Source: Paracoccus fontiphilus
Lineage (GTDB): Bacteria; Pseudomonadota; Alphaproteobacteria; Rhodobacterales; Rhodobacteraceae
Assembly (NCBI RefSeq): GCF_017356265.1
Contig: NZ_JAFNAW010000022.1
Span: forward strand, 1 to 53,332
Direction of reading: 5' to 3'
Length of the DNA stretch: 53,332 nt
The notes under the pieces are model-generated. The model was not told the DNA's origin. It saw only the letters and a list, made by a program, of their open reading frames with translations, and searched no databases. Shown one piece after another: positions 52,269 through 53,332 of the stretch. The position numbers and the translations under genes are program-made. Numbering within the stretch: position 1 is the stretch's first letter; every line of letters starts with the position of its first letter.

Positions 52269-52279
52269 ACCAGCCGCCC
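52250..52279. terminator. Hairpin at the end of the capsule-like gene
   Basis: GGGCGGCTGG (52250-52259) pairs perfectly with CCAGCCGCCC (52270-52279) around a ten-base loop that includes the stop codon. It sits between convergent genes (capsule-like and trxA). No clear U tract follows on either strand, so it is a weak intrinsic terminator candidate. Confidence 0.45.
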
Positions 52280-52301
52280 TCTGGCGATCACGAAGGACGG
52301 A

Positions 52302-52622
52302 TCAGATCGACTCGTCGATCCAGCTTTTCAGCGCGGCCTTGGGGGCAGCGCCCATGCGGTTCGACACGACCTCGCCGCCCTTGAACATGAACAAGGCCGG
52401 GATGCCGCGCACGCCAAGGGCGGCGGCCTGTTCCTGGTTCTCGTCGATGTTGACCTTCACGATCTTGATCTTGCCCGCGTATTCATCGGACAGTTCTTCC
52501 AGCGCGGGGCCGATCTGCTTGCAGGGGCCGCACCATTCCGCCCAGAAGTCGACGATCACGGGGGTGTCGGACTGCCGGACTTCGGTGTCGAACTGGGCGT
52601 CGGTGACGGGCTGGGTGGCCAT
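52302..52622 (-). CDS. trxA: Thioredoxin
   Basis: 106-aa thioredoxin with the redox motif WCGPC at about residues 29-33 ([20 protein letters not shown]) and the cis-proline loop [13 protein letters not shown]. Reduces protein disulfides using thioredoxin reductase. It lies 60 bases after addA on the same strand, the usual addA-trxA arrangement in this bacterial family. Confidence 0.96.
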   Translation of the reverse strand: MATQPVTDAQFDTEVRQSDTPVIVDFWAEWCGPCKQIGPALEELSDEYAGKIKIVKVNIDENQEQAAALGVRGIPALFMFKGGEVVSNRMGAAPKAALKSWIDESI

Positions 52623-52682
52623 GGGGTCGCTCCTTCAGGGATGGATGCCGGCGGGGTGCGGCAAAAAGGCTGTCGTCAACAG

Positions 52683-53332
52683 CTATGAAGCCAGGGCCCC
52701 CCGGTCAAGGGCCGCGATGGTCCGGTCCAGCACGGCATCGGGGATCGGCATCAGGCTGCGCGTGGCCGTCCACAGGATCGAGACCTCGACCGGGCGGCTG
52801 GGCCAGATCATCCGCAGCGCCGCGCGATAGGCCGCCATCTGCCGCAGAATGCCCTCGGGCGTGTCCTCGGGGCGGTCGGGCACGACCGCGTTCGACTTGT
52901 AGTCCACGGCCAGGACACGCGCCTCGGTCAGGATCAGCCGGTCGATGCTGCCATGGACGGTGCCGATGCCCGGCAGGGGGGCGGTCAGCTCCACCTCGGT
53001 CAGGACCTGGGCGGCAGGGTCGGGCGCCATGATGTCGGACAGCGCGGGGGCGTCGATGACCGCCGCCGCCTCGGCCAGAAGCTCGGCCAGTTCGGCGGCG
53101 TCGGGCAGCCCGCCCTCGGCCCCCGCCAGCAGGGCGCGGGCTATGCGGGGCCAGTGCAGTGCAGGCTGGCGGGGCAGGTGTTCCAGAAGCAGGTGCAGCC
53201 GGGTGCCGCGCAGCATGGCGGCATGGGGATCGGCATCGGCGGTGGGGGCGCCGATCACCTTGGCCCCGCCAAGCGCGGTCGCGGCGATCGGCAGGCGGCG
53301 CGGCGGCGCCGGGGGCGCGCGCCGGCTTGCCC
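52683..53332 (-). CDS. addA: AddA double-strand-break repair helicase-nuclease (C-terminal part, runs off right edge)
   Basis: The last about 215 residues of a protein that continues beyond the window; the frame is open to the edge. The segment contains the PD-(D/E)xK nuclease of AddA: a leading MLRGTRLHLLLEHLPRQP helix, then VHGSIDRLI and VLAVDYKSNAVVPD with the catalytic Asp and Lys, then a QMAAYRAAL helix. With AddB it resects DNA ends for RecA loading. Identification is strengthened by the trxA gene directly downstream. Confidence 0.9.
   Translation of the reverse strand, partial: ASRRAPPAPPRRLPIAATALGGAKVIGAPTADADPHAAMLRGTRLHLLLEHLPRQPALHWPRIARALLAGAEGGLPDAAELAELLAEAAAVIDAPALSDIMAPDPAAQVLTEVELTAPLPGIGTVHGSIDRLILTEARVLAVDYKSNAVVPDRPEDTPEGILRQMAAYRAALRMIWPSRPVEVSILWTATRSLMPIPDAVLDRTIAALDRGALAS

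Overview
The window is about 53 kb of very GC-rich DNA from an alphaproteobacterium. Gene content points to the Rhodobacteraceae, most likely Paracoccus or a close relative: a regB / senC-regA-hvrA redox-control locus, an addA-trxA pair at the right edge, a secB/fxsA/Tim44/Smr block and hslU/hslV. The genus is an inference from gene order and protein character; no 16S or tRNA gene was seen. There is no insertion sequence, prophage, CRISPR array or rRNA. Both edges cut genes (fhuB-like on the left, addA on the right).

Layout. (1) 1-4641, minus strand: hydroxamate-siderophore uptake, a TonB receptor (fhuA-like), a Tat-exported binding protein (fhuD-like) and a fused double permease (fhuB-like), chained by 4-base start/stop overlaps. 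(2) 4762-10738: glycolate oxidation, glcDEF on the minus strand, divergent from a GntR/FadR regulator (glcC-like) that is followed by glycerate 2-kinase. (3) 10739-10987: a gene-free stretch holding a branched hairpin with a U tract, then a cysteine-rich Crp/Fnr regulator. (4) 11678-19605, minus: a complete branched-chain-amino-acid-type ABC importer embedded with two acyl-CoA-ligase-type enzymes, divergent from a LysR regulator with a perfect palindrome between them. (5) 20661-22445: an animal-type heme peroxidase in an AT-rich setting. (6) 22694-30746, minus: a tightly coupled seven-gene unit of TRAP transporter, IclR regulator, SCP2-type thiolase, acyl-CoA synthetase, tandem PCC-domain (DUF296) protein and SDR, closed by a 15-bp hairpin terminator. 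It looks like an uptake, CoA-activation, oxidation and thiolysis pathway for an unknown hydroxy- or keto-acid. (7) 31023-39341: two Nramp-superfamily transporters without the canonical metal motifs, and a 5-oxoproline-type cluster (pxpA, DUF1445, a pxpB-pxpC fusion) joined to a biotin carboxylase/BCCP protein, with a divergent GntR regulator. (8) 39338-44040: a PAS protein resembling DivL, regB, senC, regA and hvrA. (9) 44082-53332: housekeeping block: HD hydrolase, secB, fxsA, Tim44-like, Smr, hslU, a brnTA toxin-antitoxin module with GNAT and PNPOx-like genes between hslU and hslV, a capsule-type protein, trxA and addA.

How it works together. The left 40 kb is mostly accessory metabolism arranged as transporter plus CoA-activation plus local one-component regulator, each with a visible inverted repeat in the divergent promoter. 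The right part is core genome interrupted by a small toxin-antitoxin island. The best candidates for undescribed biology are the TRAP/PCC/thiolase operon and the 5-oxoprolinase cluster that carries every domain of a split, urea-carboxylase-like biotin enzyme.
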